Below, piece by piece: positions 44,839 through 53,476 of a stretch of 64,000 nucleotides of DNA. The number at the start of each line of letters is the position of its first letter. The stretch's first letter is position 1. A program made the translations under genes and the position numbers. A model generated the notes under the pieces. That model searched no databases. It saw nothing but the letters and a program-made list of their open reading frames with translations, and had not been told where the DNA came from. This DNA is from DATAEE01 sp963725145. Its GTDB lineage: Bacteria > Acidobacteriota > Vicinamibacteria > Vicinamibacterales > 2-12-FULL-66-21. The stretch is from assembly GCA_963725145.1 (NCBI GenBank), contig CAVRXL010000010.1:496001-560000 (forward strand), in the 5' to 3' direction.

Positions 44839-45191
44839 CGTCCTTCCTCATCGACCGGCTTCAACAGCAATCCCATGGCGCGGGCGAACGCGTCCCATTT
44901 GGATTGCTCGCTGGTCAACTGCTTTCGTCCCAGAGGAGTGATTCGGTAGTACCGGGCGCGCTTGCCCTTCTCGGACAGCGCCCATGAGGCGGCGATCCAG
45001 CTCCGGGCCTCGAGCCGGTAGAGCGCCGGGTAGAGGGAGCCGGTCTCGACCTGCAGCAGCTCTTCCGAGGTCCGTTGAATGTGCTTCGCGATGGCGTGGC
45101 CGTGACTGGGGCCTGGCACCAGCGTGCGCAGGATCAGGAGATCGAGAGTGCCTCGCAGGAGCTCGACGCGAGAGGGCGGCTTCTGAGCCAT
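44835..45191 (-). CDS. PadR-family transcriptional regulator (second ADOP)
   Basis: This 118-residue protein is close in layout to the PadR at 37756-38115: VELLRGTLDLLILRTLVPGP, HGHAIAKHIQRTSEELLQVETGSLYPALYRLEARSW (shown in parts) and ARYYRITPLGRKQL. The recognition helix carries the same SLYPAL text. It is translationally coupled to the ADOP gene and preceded by the same kind of palindrome pair. The two PadR proteins may recognise each other's sites. Confidence 0.92.
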   Translation of the reverse strand: MAQKPPSRVELLRGTLDLLILRTLVPGPSHGHAIAKHIQRTSEELLQVETGSLYPALYRLEARSWIAASWALSEKGKRARYYRITPLGRKQLTSEQSKWDAFARAMGLLLKPVDEEGR

Positions 45192-45194
45192 TGT

Positions 45195-45230
45195 GTAGGA
45201 ACTCTACTTACTTTTGTGTAGAGAGTCTAC
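45195..45230. promoter_or_regulatory. Paired palindromes, candidate PadR operator (copy 2)
   Basis: GTAGGAACTCTAC (45195-45207) and GTAGAGAGTCTAC (45218-45230) share the form GTAGNNNNNCTAC with the pair at 38120-38154 and are centred 23 bp apart. They start 4 bp before the PadR ATG. Two independent PadR promoters sharing the same double motif supports operator function. Confidence 0.7.
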
Positions 45231-45268
45231 CCTTGAATTCAGCGCTGCCTGATCCATGCGACTTAGGT

Positions 45269-45949
45269 CTAATTGGACGGTGGCCCGGCCGCCAGCAAGA
45301 CAGCCGCGGCATGAATCTTCGTCGTGTCGAGCAGCGGCACGCCGTCGTGCGACTCGGCTCGGAGCAGGATCGGCAGTTCGGTCCCGCCGAGAATCACCGC
45401 TTCGATGGCATGGTCTCGTGTCATGCGCTCGATGACGCGCAGGACACCTGCTCGTGTCTCGCGCAAGAACTGGTTGTGCAGGAGCTCTCCGAGGTACTTT
45501 TCATGCACATACTCGAGCTCGTCTGGCGCCGGCGTCGTCAGCGACAATCCGCGCGGTGTGAACACGTCGGGATAGAACGTCCCCTGCATCGTGAAGCGTG
45601 TCCCCAGGAGTCCCACCTTCTTCATTCCGGCAGCCTGGACGTGATCGGCGACCGCTTCGACGATGCTGACCATCGGGATCCGGCTGCGTGCCTGCACCTC
45701 GTCGAACGCAATATGCGGTGTGTTCGCGGCAATGATCCCGACGTCGGCTCCGGCTTTCGCAAGCGTCTCGACTGCATCGGATAAATACTCGGCGACGCCC
45801 GCCGTCTCACCCCTCGACATCATCCCCACGAGGCGCTCTACGGCGACGTTGTTGATGATGATCTGCGTGTGCCCCGCCGCGATGAGCAGGCGGTAGTAGT
45901 CGATCGTGGACTCGGGACCAATGCCGCCGACGATGCCAATGGTCTTCAT
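45269..45949 (-). CDS. Aspartate/glutamate racemase-like protein lacking the usual catalytic cysteines
   Basis: The 226-residue protein matches the Asp/Glu racemase fold: IGIVGGIGPESTIDYYR at the start, VGIIAANTPHIAFDEV, VGLLGTRFTMQGTFY and VILGGTELPILL. In canonical racemases the two general bases are cysteines in CNT and GCTE motifs. Here they read ANT and GGTE, so both cysteines appear to be replaced. The enzyme may use a different mechanism or have another reaction. I recall relatives with the same substitutions, so this may mark a subfamily. It follows the PhzF gene by 26 bp on the same strand. Confidence 0.8.
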   Translation of the reverse strand: MKTIGIVGGIGPESTIDYYRLLIAAGHTQIIINNVAVERLVGMMSRGETAGVAEYLSDAVETLAKAGADVGIIAANTPHIAFDEVQARSRIPMVSIVEAVADHVQAAGMKKVGLLGTRFTMQGTFYPDVFTPRGLSLTTPAPDELEYVHEKYLGELLHNQFLRETRAGVLRVIERMTRDHAIEAVILGGTELPILLRAESHDGVPLLDTTKIHAAAVLLAAGPPSN

Positions 45950-45975
45950 GGATACGGGTTCTTTCGGCCCTGGTC

Positions 45976-46956
45976 CTAGGTCCTGGTTATCCGGCCGTCT
46001 CCGACCAGCACGCTTGTGCCGCCCACCTTGACATCGGTGATGTTATCGGGAGTCCCGGCGATCCGGATGTGCACGCGACTCGGCCGACCCATTCTGACGC
46101 CCTGTCGACTGACGATCTCACCCGCTCGCGTCGGATGCACGAGGCGATAGCGAACGAGATAGCAGCCAAGGGGCCCGCTCGCTGATCCGGTGGCCGGGTC
46201 CTCCCGGCCGGCCCCGAGCATGCGGCTGTAGACCGTCGCCTGGTCGTCGCCCGGTTCTGTAGAGAAGACGAAGATTGCACGACGCGTGAGCCCGGCCTCC
46301 TTGAACATCGCCTCGCTGGCTCTCGGGTCCAGCACGCATTGGTCCACGGCGGCGCGCGATGTCAGCGGAACGAAAAAGAACGCCAGGCCGCATGAGATTT
46401 CCTGGATCGGCATTCCGTCGCGAATGGCGGCGGTGGCGATGCCGAGCGCGGAGGCCACGCGCTCGCGCGCGTCGAGCGTTGGACCATACTTCGGCGGCTG
46501 CTGAGTCATCCAGGCAAACGCGAGCTCCGCGCCCTTCCATTCGAGCTCGACGGGCGTCGGGCCGAGCCCCAGCCCGAAGATCACACGCCCTTGCCCCGCC
46601 TTCACGAGACCTTCGTGCGCCAGCGCGAAGGTCGAGCCGATCACGGGGTGACCGGCGAACGGCATTTCGCCCTCGGGGCTGAAAATCCGGAGGCGGACGT
46701 CCGTACCGGCCTGTTCGGCGGGAAAAAGAAACGTGCATTCGGAGAAGTTCATCTCGCGCGTCACGCGCGCCATGTCGTCCGTGGAGAGACCCGTCGGATT
46801 CGTGAAGACCGCGAGCTGATTACCGGTGAGCGCCGTGTCGGTGAAGACGTCGTAATGCAGGTAGCGGTGCGTGCGGCCGGCCGTTTGTGCGCCGAGCCGA
46901 ACGAACGATTCGCCCGTTGCTCCAAGCATAGCCAGGCACCAGTCGCGGCGATTCAT
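45976..46956 (-). CDS. PhzF-family isomerase/epimerase with signal-like N-terminus
   Basis: The 326-residue protein has the PhzF start YLHYDVFTDTALTGNQLAVF, catalytic Glu in MNFSECTFLF, FAGHPVIGST and the DPATGSASGPLGCYL motif of the second half. PhzF enzymes isomerise or epimerise small acids. The first 25 residues (NRRDWCLAMLGATGESFVRLG) resemble a Tat signal and precede the normal PhzF start, which is unusual for a cytoplasmic enzyme. Divergent from a MocR-type regulator and upstream of the racemase-like gene. Confidence 0.87.
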   Translation of the reverse strand: MNRRDWCLAMLGATGESFVRLGAQTAGRTHRYLHYDVFTDTALTGNQLAVFTNPTGLSTDDMARVTREMNFSECTFLFPAEQAGTDVRLRIFSPEGEMPFAGHPVIGSTFALAHEGLVKAGQGRVIFGLGLGPTPVELEWKGAELAFAWMTQQPPKYGPTLDARERVASALGIATAAIRDGMPIQEISCGLAFFFVPLTSRAAVDQCVLDPRASEAMFKEAGLTRRAIFVFSTEPGDDQATVYSRMLGAGREDPATGSASGPLGCYLVRYRLVHPTRAGEIVSRQGVRMGRPSRVHIRIAGTPDNITDVKVGGTSVLVGDGRITRT

Positions 46957-46991
46957 GAGCCCACCGCCCTTTCGTTATCCAGGACATCCAT

Positions 46992-47025
46992 CTGTACACA
47001 TCCCACCAGGTATCGTACGGTACAG
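46992..47025. promoter_or_regulatory. Candidate operator between PhzF and MocR genes
   Basis: The arms CTGTAC (46992-46997) and GTACAG (47020-47025) form an inverted repeat with a 22-bp spacer in the 78-bp divergent intergenic region. TATCGTACGGTAC within the spacer adds a second symmetric element. MocR/GntR proteins usually bind such sites between themselves and a target gene. Not verified. Confidence 0.4.
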
Positions 47026-47034
47026 TTGAGGGCC

Positions 47035-48498
47035 ATGAGCACGGAGACAGCGGAACCACGGGTGCCGGCGGGCTGCCCGAAGTATCTGAGACTCGCGAAG
47101 AATTTCGAACGGCAATTGCGGACCGGCGTCCTGCGGATCGGAGACCGCCTCCCGTCTGTCCGGCAGCTTCGCGACACGCACCGCGTCAGCGTCGCGACCG
47201 CCGTAGGTTGTTATGCCTGGCTGGAGCGCCAGGGCTATGTCAGGGCTCGTCCAAAGTCTGGTTTTTACGTCAGCCGCGCTCCCCTGACCGACTCGACGCC
47301 GCCGGGTGTCGCCTCCACGGCGCGGGGTCCGGTGCCCGTGCGTGTGGGATCGCTCGGAAGCGTGGAGAACCTGACTCCTGGCCGACGCCGCCTGATCGAC
47401 CTGGGTCCAGCCGTGGTGGGCCCCGATCTCCTGCCGCGAAACCGCCTGAATCAATCCCTTCGCGTGGCCCTGTCGGCGTTCACTGACAACGCCGTCCGCT
47501 ATGAGGACGGCCGCGGCAGCCCGAGACTTCGACGACAGATTGCGCGCCTCGTGTTTCGACAGGGAGCGACCTGTTCGCCCGAGGACATCGTCGTCACGTC
47601 CGGCGTGACCGAAGCGCTCAACCTCAGCATTCGTGCCGTGGCGAGGGCAGGTGATGTCGTCGCGGTCGAAAGTCCAGGGTGCTTCGAGATCCTGCGGGCC
47701 CTCGAGGCGCTGCAGCTCCGCGCGATCGAGATTCCTCATGTGCCGAAGCTCGGGGTCAACCTGGATCTGCTGGACTCGGCGGCTGCGCAGCACGCGATCA
47801 AGGCGATCTTGTTGACCGCTACGTGTCACAACCCTGTTGGCGACTGCGTTGACGATGCGCGCAAGGAGTTGATCGTGCGGTTCGCGGCGGAACGGCGCAT
47901 CCCGATCATCGAAGGGGACGCATTCGGGGACCTCGTCTTCAGCGGCGAGCGACCGCGCCCGCTCAAGGCGTTCGACACCACCGGGATCGTGCTGCAGTGT
48001 TCATCGCTGGCGCACTATGTGGCGCCAGGGTTCAACCTCGGCTGGTCGAATGCCGGCCGGTGGCAGCCCGAGGTCGAGCGTCTGAAGAGCTTCACGAATG
48101 TCGCCGGAGCCACGCTTCCACAGCTGGCCATGGCCGAGTTTCTGGAGTCGGGCGCCTTCGACAAGCACCTGAAGCAGTTGCGTATCGCCCTCTGGCAGTC
48201 AGTTGAGGCGGCGCGTCAGGAAGTGCTGCAATCTTTTCCCGACGGCACTCGCGTCAGCACGCCGGAGGGCGGCCTCGTGCTGTGGATTCAATTGCCGGAC
48301 GGTTTCGACGGACGAGCCGTACAGCGTGAGGCCGCCTCGGAGGGCATCCATCTCCTTCCCGGCGCGGTGTTCTCGCCAAGCGGAGACTACGCGAGCTTCA
48401 TCCGGATTGCGTGTGGCCAGCCGTTCGAATCGCTCAGACCAGCCATTCGGGCGATCGCGGCTCGACTCTCGCGGTTAACGCCAGCCTCGATCCAGTGA
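47035..48498 (+). CDS. MocR-type GntR regulator with aminotransferase domain lacking the PLP lysine
   Basis: The 487-residue protein has a GntR winged helix (LAKNFERQLRTGVLRIGDRL, PSVRQLRDTHRVSVATAVGC) followed by an aminotransferase-like domain (DIVVTSGVTEALNLSIRAVA, TCHNPVGDC, IIEGDAFGDLVFSG). In this family the PLP-binding lysine lies in a motif like SSFSKSLAPGYRVGW. Here the matching text is CSSLAHYVAPGFNLGW, so His occupies the Lys position. The domain may bind a ligand without forming a Schiff base. The frame is open upstream to 46591 but runs antisense over the PhzF gene; the ATG at 47035 directly precedes GntR text. It probably regulates the divergent PhzF/racemase pair. Confidence 0.85.
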   Translation: MSTETAEPRVPAGCPKYLRLAKNFERQLRTGVLRIGDRLPSVRQLRDTHRVSVATAVGCYAWLERQGYVRARPKSGFYVSRAPLTDSTPPGVASTARGPVPVRVGSLGSVENLTPGRRRLIDLGPAVVGPDLLPRNRLNQSLRVALSAFTDNAVRYEDGRGSPRLRRQIARLVFRQGATCSPEDIVVTSGVTEALNLSIRAVARAGDVVAVESPGCFEILRALEALQLRAIEIPHVPKLGVNLDLLDSAAAQHAIKAILLTATCHNPVGDCVDDARKELIVRFAAERRIPIIEGDAFGDLVFSGERPRPLKAFDTTGIVLQCSSLAHYVAPGFNLGWSNAGRWQPEVERLKSFTNVAGATLPQLAMAEFLESGAFDKHLKQLRIALWQSVEAARQEVLQSFPDGTRVSTPEGGLVLWIQLPDGFDGRAVQREAASEGIHLLPGAVFSPSGDYASFIRIACGQPFESLRPAIRAIAARLSRLTPASIQ

Positions 48499-48555
48499 GC
48501 AGGTCAGGCGGCGGCGAGCCGCGGCCGCTGCCCCTCACCAGAATGACGACGAGCG

Positions 48556-51500
48556 TCACTCGAAGGCACGGGGGGGATCCGCGGGTGGACGCCAATCTCC
48601 CTGAAGTACAATCCCGGCCCAGTACGCGGGTTGCCGCCACCGAGGTTGCTCGCGCATCCACAACTGAGCCTGCCGCAGCGCGGCCGCGGGGGTGAGCCCC
48701 TTCCGGAAAAGTCCGTCGTAGAAGCGCGCCATCAGCTTCGCCGTCGCCTCGTCGCGGACGTTCCACACGCTTGCCATGACCGCCGAGGCGCCGGCGTGCA
48801 TGAACCCACGGGTCAGGCCGATCAGTCCTTCGCCTCGCACCTCGGTACCGAGCGCCGTCTGACACGCGCTGAGTACGACGAGTTGCGCATTCAGCCGCAG
48901 GTTGAAGATGTCATGCAGACGAAGGAACCCGTCTCGAGGCCGGCCGCGTTCATCCACGAGCGACAAGACGATGCCTGACAGTTCGGGATGACTGGTGTTT
49001 AGCAGCGCATGGGTAGCGAAGTGTACGACTCGAAATCGCGCCAGGTCAGCAGAGGTGGCGGTCTCGCGGCTGGCGTCAAAATCAAGCGCTCGCATACTGA
49101 AAGATGCCCCTGCGCGCGAAACGATCGCGTTGGCTTCCTGTCGCGTAAAGGGCAAGCGGTCCAGTCGATCGATACCGGATTCCGTCGCCGCCTGCATGAC
49201 GTCCCGTTCCGCAGACGATTCGGCGCGTCCTGCGTCGTGCCGTTCACCGGCCGTATCGCGCGCACCTGAACGCGTAACACGTGAATCGTCGGCGTTAAGG
49301 ACGGGATCGGCCAAAACGGCAACGGCGCCTTCCGGCAGTCGTTCGCGAGTGCCGCTGCGCAGCACTTCCATCACCGAGGCGGACGGGAGTGTCACGAGCT
49401 CATGTCGCACGATGAGCGGCTCTTCCCCGCCCGGCCGCGGCAGCGCGGCAAAGGGCACGTACTGCAACGCGCCGTCCGGCACGACGACCAGTCTCTTGTC
49501 CCCTAGCTGACCGGCGACCGGGCGAAGGATCATCGCGCTCAGATCTGCCAACGCTTGTCGGACGGCGCCTTGCAGCTCACGGCGTGTGCTCCTACTTGCC
49601 AGCTCGTACGCCTGTCGAGCCGCTTTCTCGATGGTCGCTCTTCCGGGTAACTCGTGCACCGTGAGCGATGTGCTCGTGACGGCCCACATGTAGCTCCGCT
49701 CGGTGCCGAGCGCATATTCGAGGAGGAGCGTTTCATCATCCAGGATGCGCCGCTGAATGGTCTCCACCTCAACTGGCGCGGGTCGCGTCAGCGCGGCGTA
49801 CCGAGGACTTCGGGCGCGTATCTGCGCCCAGACCTCTCGAAGTGCCTCCACGTGGGCGTCGAGCTCGCGCTTGAGCGATTGGACTTCGTCTGTGGGTTTG
49901 GGCGCGGCGGCGAGCCGAGCGAGGCGCTCTGCCTTGGCGTTGATGGTGCCCTGGATCTGCTGCTCGCGCGCGAGGAGCTCCGGATCGACGCCGGCTCGAA
50001 CGTTGGCGCGCGCCTCGAAGAGCGTTTCGAGCAGGCTTCGCGCGCGGCGGCGCTCGCTGGACGCGAGGGCCTGGGCGGCAAAGCCGGCCGCGGGGTTCCT
50101 GGCATGCAACGCCATGAGCACCGCGACGTACGACTCGAACAGGTTGTGCCTGGCAGCAAGATACGAGGCGCGGAGATCGGCGCGGGTCACCGCGACCCGC
50201 AGCGCCTCGAGCTTCTCGATCGCCGACGCCATTCGGTCCCGCGCGTCGTCGAGTGCGCCGCGAGCCTGGGCCACCCGGCCAAGGCCCATCAGCGCGGTGG
50301 CTTCTGAAGGTGACACGCGCAGTTCCGAGCTGAGGAGTCGTGCACGCTCGTAATGCTCGCCCGCCGTGTCGTAGTCTCCTATCGCGAGGTACGCGTCGCC
50401 GATCCGATTGAGGAGCATCGGCTGGACTGAGACGTACCCGCTCTGGGATATGAGCTGGAGCGCCTCGCTGGCAGCCTTTTGTACGAGCGCACCCTGCCCC
50501 GACGCGCCCGCAGCCGCGGCGACGTAGGCCAGACTGCTGGACAGTCCGTCACGATCGGCGACGGCACGAAAGAGTTCTACCGCCGACGCGAACGTCTCGC
50601 GCGCACGCTCAAATTCCTGGCGCTCGAAGTACGCGTGTCCCAGCGTCTGCAGTGTGTAGGCTTCCCCGCGACGATCGCCGGCGCGGCGGCGTCCCGCGAG
50701 GCTGCGCTGGTGGAACTCGATTGCGCGGTCGTACTCACCGAGCGTCCGATACACGCTGCCAAGTTGATTGAGCGTCTGCGCCTCGCCCGCGACATCGCCG
50801 GCTCCCCGCCTGAGCGCCAGCCCCCGCTCGAAATGCGCCAACGCCTGGTCGTAGTCGCCGAGCATCGCATATGCCCAGCCGATGTTGTGCTCCGCGAGGC
50901 CTTGAAACTGCGGACGCTCCAGCTGACGCCATAATTCGGCGGCCCGCTGCGTGTACGTAATGAGCTGGTGCAGCTCCCCCATGTCGCCGAGCACGTATCC
51001 AAGACCCTGGAGCGTTCCCGCCTCGCCTTCCGGATCTCCGGCCTCGAGCCGGACGACTCTCGCCCGCTCGTAGTAGTCGCGGGCCGTCGCGAGGTCGCCG
51101 CGGTTGATGTGGACGACGGCCATGTTGCTGAGCGTGATTCCTTCTCCGTACCGATCGCCCATCCCGCGGCGAATCTCGAGAGCCTGCTCGTAGACGCGCA
51201 GCGCCTCGTCCGGCTCACCGAGCCTCGCATGCACGAAGCCCACCTTGTGAAGCGTTCGCCCTTCTTCGAAGGTCGCCCCCACCCTGCGCCACAGACCAAG
51301 CGACTTGCGATAAAGGTCGAGCGCCTGGCGGAGACCGTCGCCGGTTTTGGCTTCTTCCTGTGCGAGAGCCCGCGAATACAGCACCGCCGCTTCAGCAAGC
51401 GCCCGGTCGCGGTCTGTTGCTGCTCTGATCGCCGTGACCGTGATCGTCGAATGCATGCCCGTTTTCAGTCCGCGTACGGGCTCAACTGTTATCCGGTGGT

Positions 51501-51858
51501 CGCCACCGACGGCCGCGACGGCATAGACCCGCTCCGGCCCTTGCAGCGGCGCGCGAAGATCGCTGCGCACCACTTCGACACCGGACGGATCGCGCATCGT
51601 CAGCTCGAGTTCGATCGGCTGGTCCGCGTGGATCTCGACGAACTCTCCGGGCTGAAGGAACACGCGGCACACGCGCGGGGGTGCGGCGAGCGGCAAGGCG
51701 AGCGGTGTGCCAGGCTGGAGCAGCGGCTCCGGCAGGTCCTGCGCGTCGAGGCCGCCTGGAGTTGTCGCGTGCAGGGAGACCGTCAACAGGACGACCAGGA
51801 TCCCGGATGGCGACCGATGCGTCAGACCTGCGTCACCGCGTTTCCACGCGGATCGCAT
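48556..51858 (-). CDS. TPR-CHAT protein (caspase-like protease) with secretion signal
   Basis: About 1,100 residues: a signal-like hydrophobic segment (SGILVVLLTVSLHATTP), a pre-peptidase-like beta domain (FLQPGEFVEIHADQPIELEL), around ten TPRs with Tyr/Ala/Gly pattern (EGRTLHKVGFVHARLGEPDE, EALRVYEQALEIRRGMGDRY and so on), a coiled region and a C-terminal CHAT domain. The CHAT catalytic pair is visible as HFATHALLN (His) and VVLSACQTALG (Cys), about 49 residues apart. CHAT proteases are caspase relatives. The upstream frame opens at 51927, overlapping the anti-sigma gene by 95 bp; the ATG at 51858 is preferred. Operon: sigma factor, anti-sigma, CHAT. Confidence 0.9.
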   Translation of the reverse strand: MRSAWKRGDAGLTHRSPSGILVVLLTVSLHATTPGGLDAQDLPEPLLQPGTPLALPLAAPPRVCRVFLQPGEFVEIHADQPIELELTMRDPSGVEVVRSDLRAPLQGPERVYAVAAVGGDHRITVEPVRGLKTGMHSTITVTAIRAATDRDRALAEAAVLYSRALAQEEAKTGDGLRQALDLYRKSLGLWRRVGATFEEGRTLHKVGFVHARLGEPDEALRVYEQALEIRRGMGDRYGEGITLSNMAVVHINRGDLATARDYYERARVVRLEAGDPEGEAGTLQGLGYVLGDMGELHQLITYTQRAAELWRQLERPQFQGLAEHNIGWAYAMLGDYDQALAHFERGLALRRGAGDVAGEAQTLNQLGSVYRTLGEYDRAIEFHQRSLAGRRRAGDRRGEAYTLQTLGHAYFERQEFERARETFASAVELFRAVADRDGLSSSLAYVAAAAGASGQGALVQKAASEALQLISQSGYVSVQPMLLNRIGDAYLAIGDYDTAGEHYERARLLSSELRVSPSEATALMGLGRVAQARGALDDARDRMASAIEKLEALRVAVTRADLRASYLAARHNLFESYVAVLMALHARNPAAGFAAQALASSERRRARSLLETLFEARANVRAGVDPELLAREQQIQGTINAKAERLARLAAAPKPTDEVQSLKRELDAHVEALREVWAQIRARSPRYAALTRPAPVEVETIQRRILDDETLLLEYALGTERSYMWAVTSTSLTVHELPGRATIEKAARQAYELASRSTRRELQGAVRQALADLSAMILRPVAGQLGDKRLVVVPDGALQYVPFAALPRPGGEEPLIVRHELVTLPSASVMEVLRSGTRERLPEGAVAVLADPVLNADDSRVTRSGARDTAGERHDAGRAESSAERDVMQAATESGIDRLDRLPFTRQEANAIVSRAGASFSMRALDFDASRETATSADLARFRVVHFATHALLNTSHPELSGIVLSLVDERGRPRDGFLRLHDIFNLRLNAQLVVLSACQTALGTEVRGEGLIGLTRGFMHAGASAVMASVWNVRDEATAKLMARFYDGLFRKGLTPAAALRQAQLWMREQPRWRQPAYWAGIVLQGDWRPPADPPRAFE

Positions 51859-52675
51859 AGTCCTGAAGCAGCTCGCGGCTGTTGCCGCGCCGCGCGAACA
51901 GGCGCACATGTGATACCCGCCCCTCAAGCAGCTTCTGCGGCACGATCATCGTGAACGTGCCGTATGCGGATCGTTCGAGTCCCGAACCCGTCCAGACGAC
52001 TCGACCATCGTCGCTGCTCACGTCGACTTCGTATTGGACAGCCGGAGCATGATGGCGAGCGGTGATGACGAACGTCACCCATGGTGCACTCGAACGCACC
52101 GTGATGATTCGTGGCCGCGCTGCGCCCCGGACCGCATCGTCCGGTTCCAGGTCCACGATTGGGATATTGAGCGTCGGCTGGGTCGCACGGCTGAGGCGCT
52201 CCTCGAGCTGCGCGATCTGGCGCGCCTGTTCGTCTGCCCGTCGACCGGTCTCGACGCTCTGGCCCTGGGCCGCAGCGGTGCTCGCCGCGCTCTGCTCGTC
52301 GAGCGCGGCGACGAGACTCGCATTCCGGACGCGAAGAGCCGCCACCCACGCGCCGAGCCCGATGACGATGGCCGCGAGGGCGGCCGCAGCCGCGTAGGTG
52401 ACGGTCGGGCTGTAACGACGTCTCTCGACGCGAGGCCCCGACCCAGCGTCGGCGCCCGCACGATCGGCCCACGACGTCAGCGCGGCGGCGACCCGATACT
52501 CATCGCTGCAGCGCGCGCATTGCACAAGGTGATCGGCGATCTGCTCACGCTCGGAGACGCTCGCTTCGCCGGCTGCCGCACGCGCCAGCGTTTCGATCGA
52601 GAGACACCCGGACGCATCGCGGCCGCGGGAGCCTTCCTGCCAGACGCGCATCAGATCGTCGCTCTCGAACGTCAT
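51833..52675 (-). CDS. Membrane anti-sigma-like protein with zinc-finger N-terminus
   Basis: The 280-residue protein begins with a putative anti-sigma zinc finger (IADHLVQCARCSDEYRVAAA, H-x3-CxxC type), followed by a membrane helix (TYAAAAALAAIVIGLGAWVA), a coiled coil (about residues 130-165) and an outer beta domain ending in DYAIRVETR. Such proteins hold an ECF sigma factor in the cytoplasm. Its ATG overlaps the sigma factor stop (ATGA) upstream, and the CHAT gene begins just before its own stop. The outer domain resembles Ig-like/fibronectin folds and may sense a ligand or bind the CHAT protein. Confidence 0.82.
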   Translation of the reverse strand: MTFESDDLMRVWQEGSRGRDASGCLSIETLARAAAGEASVSEREQIADHLVQCARCSDEYRVAAALTSWADRAGADAGSGPRVERRRYSPTVTYAAAAALAAIVIGLGAWVAALRVRNASLVAALDEQSAASTAAAQGQSVETGRRADEQARQIAQLEERLSRATQPTLNIPIVDLEPDDAVRGAARPRIITVRSSAPWVTFVITARHHAPAVQYEVDVSSDDGRVVWTGSGLERSAYGTFTMIVPQKLLEGRVSHVRLFARRGNSRELLQDYAIRVETR

Positions 52676-53283
52676 CGGGCCACCCGCGGGACTGTGCCCG
52701 ATCGCTTCGTGAGCTCGTCGCGAAGCCGCTCACGAACGTCCTTCAGTGCGCGATAGACGAGGTTTCGTGCTCGCGGTTCGGTCCATCCGAGGAGCGAAGC
52801 AATCTCCGACGTGGTGAATCCCTGGAGGTGCAGGCCGACCGCGCGGCGACGGTCGTCGGGCAACATCTCGAGCGCGCCGCGCAGCCGCTGCACCAGCTCG
52901 TGACACGCAGTTTTCTCTTCCGGTGATGGAGATCGTGCCTCCAGCTGGTCTGTTCGTTGGTCTCCGTCAACGGCCAGCGCGTCCGACAGCGGAACCTCGC
53001 GGCGCGCTCGTACCTGCCTGATCGCATCGATAGTGACGGACGTCACCACTCTGTAGAGATAAGACGAAGGATTCGAGACTTCCCTCTCACGCTGAAGCGC
53101 GCGCCAGAGACGCACACGCGCTTCCTGCTCGATGTCCTCCCGGTGAATGCCGAGCGTACGGGGGCACAGGCGGAGAACCGTGTCACGAAGCAGGCGGCAG
53201 TAGTCCTCGAGCTGCGCGACGATCTGCCGTTCCCGCTCAGTCGCCACCGGTGGTTCCGCCTGTGGTTCTCGCCAGCCCGCCAT
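52672..53283 (-). CDS. ECF-type RNA polymerase sigma factor (CHAT operon)
   Basis: About 204 residues from ATG 53283. Region 2 reads YCRLLRDTVLRLCPRTLGIH, EDIEQEARVRLWRALQRER and NPSSYLYRVVTSVTIDAIRQ. Region 4 reads LEMLPDDRRRAVGLHLQGFT with TTSEIASLLGWTEPRARNLV as the helix-turn-helix. The frame is open to 53403, but the extension (MRAGCRYNSVAWPR) has no family text. It is coupled (ATGA) to the zinc-finger anti-sigma gene and upstream of the CHAT protease. An autoregulated stress unit is likely. Confidence 0.9.
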   Translation of the reverse strand: MAGWREPQAEPPVATERERQIVAQLEDYCRLLRDTVLRLCPRTLGIHREDIEQEARVRLWRALQREREVSNPSSYLYRVVTSVTIDAIRQVRARREVPLSDALAVDGDQRTDQLEARSPSPEEKTACHELVQRLRGALEMLPDDRRRAVGLHLQGFTTSEIASLLGWTEPRARNLVYRALKDVRERLRDELTKRSGTVPRVAR

Positions 53284-53476
53284 CAGTGTCTCGGAGCTCG
53301 CATCGCCCGCGGCGCTGAGAGAGATTCCCGTCCCGTTCGTCTTCTCAGCAGGTGACGTCACGCGCGGCCAGGCGACGGAATTATATCGGCATCCCGCGCG
53401 CACACGTTGTCACAGAGCCGGCTCGACCCGGCACGCTGGCCAGCTCGACAGCTCGAGAATCGAAAGGACGACCATC

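Noticed and set aside
46591..47034. The upstream extension of the MocR-type regulator frame
   Set aside because: It runs antisense through the PhzF gene and carries no GntR-type sequence; the ATG at 47035 is directly before the winged helix.
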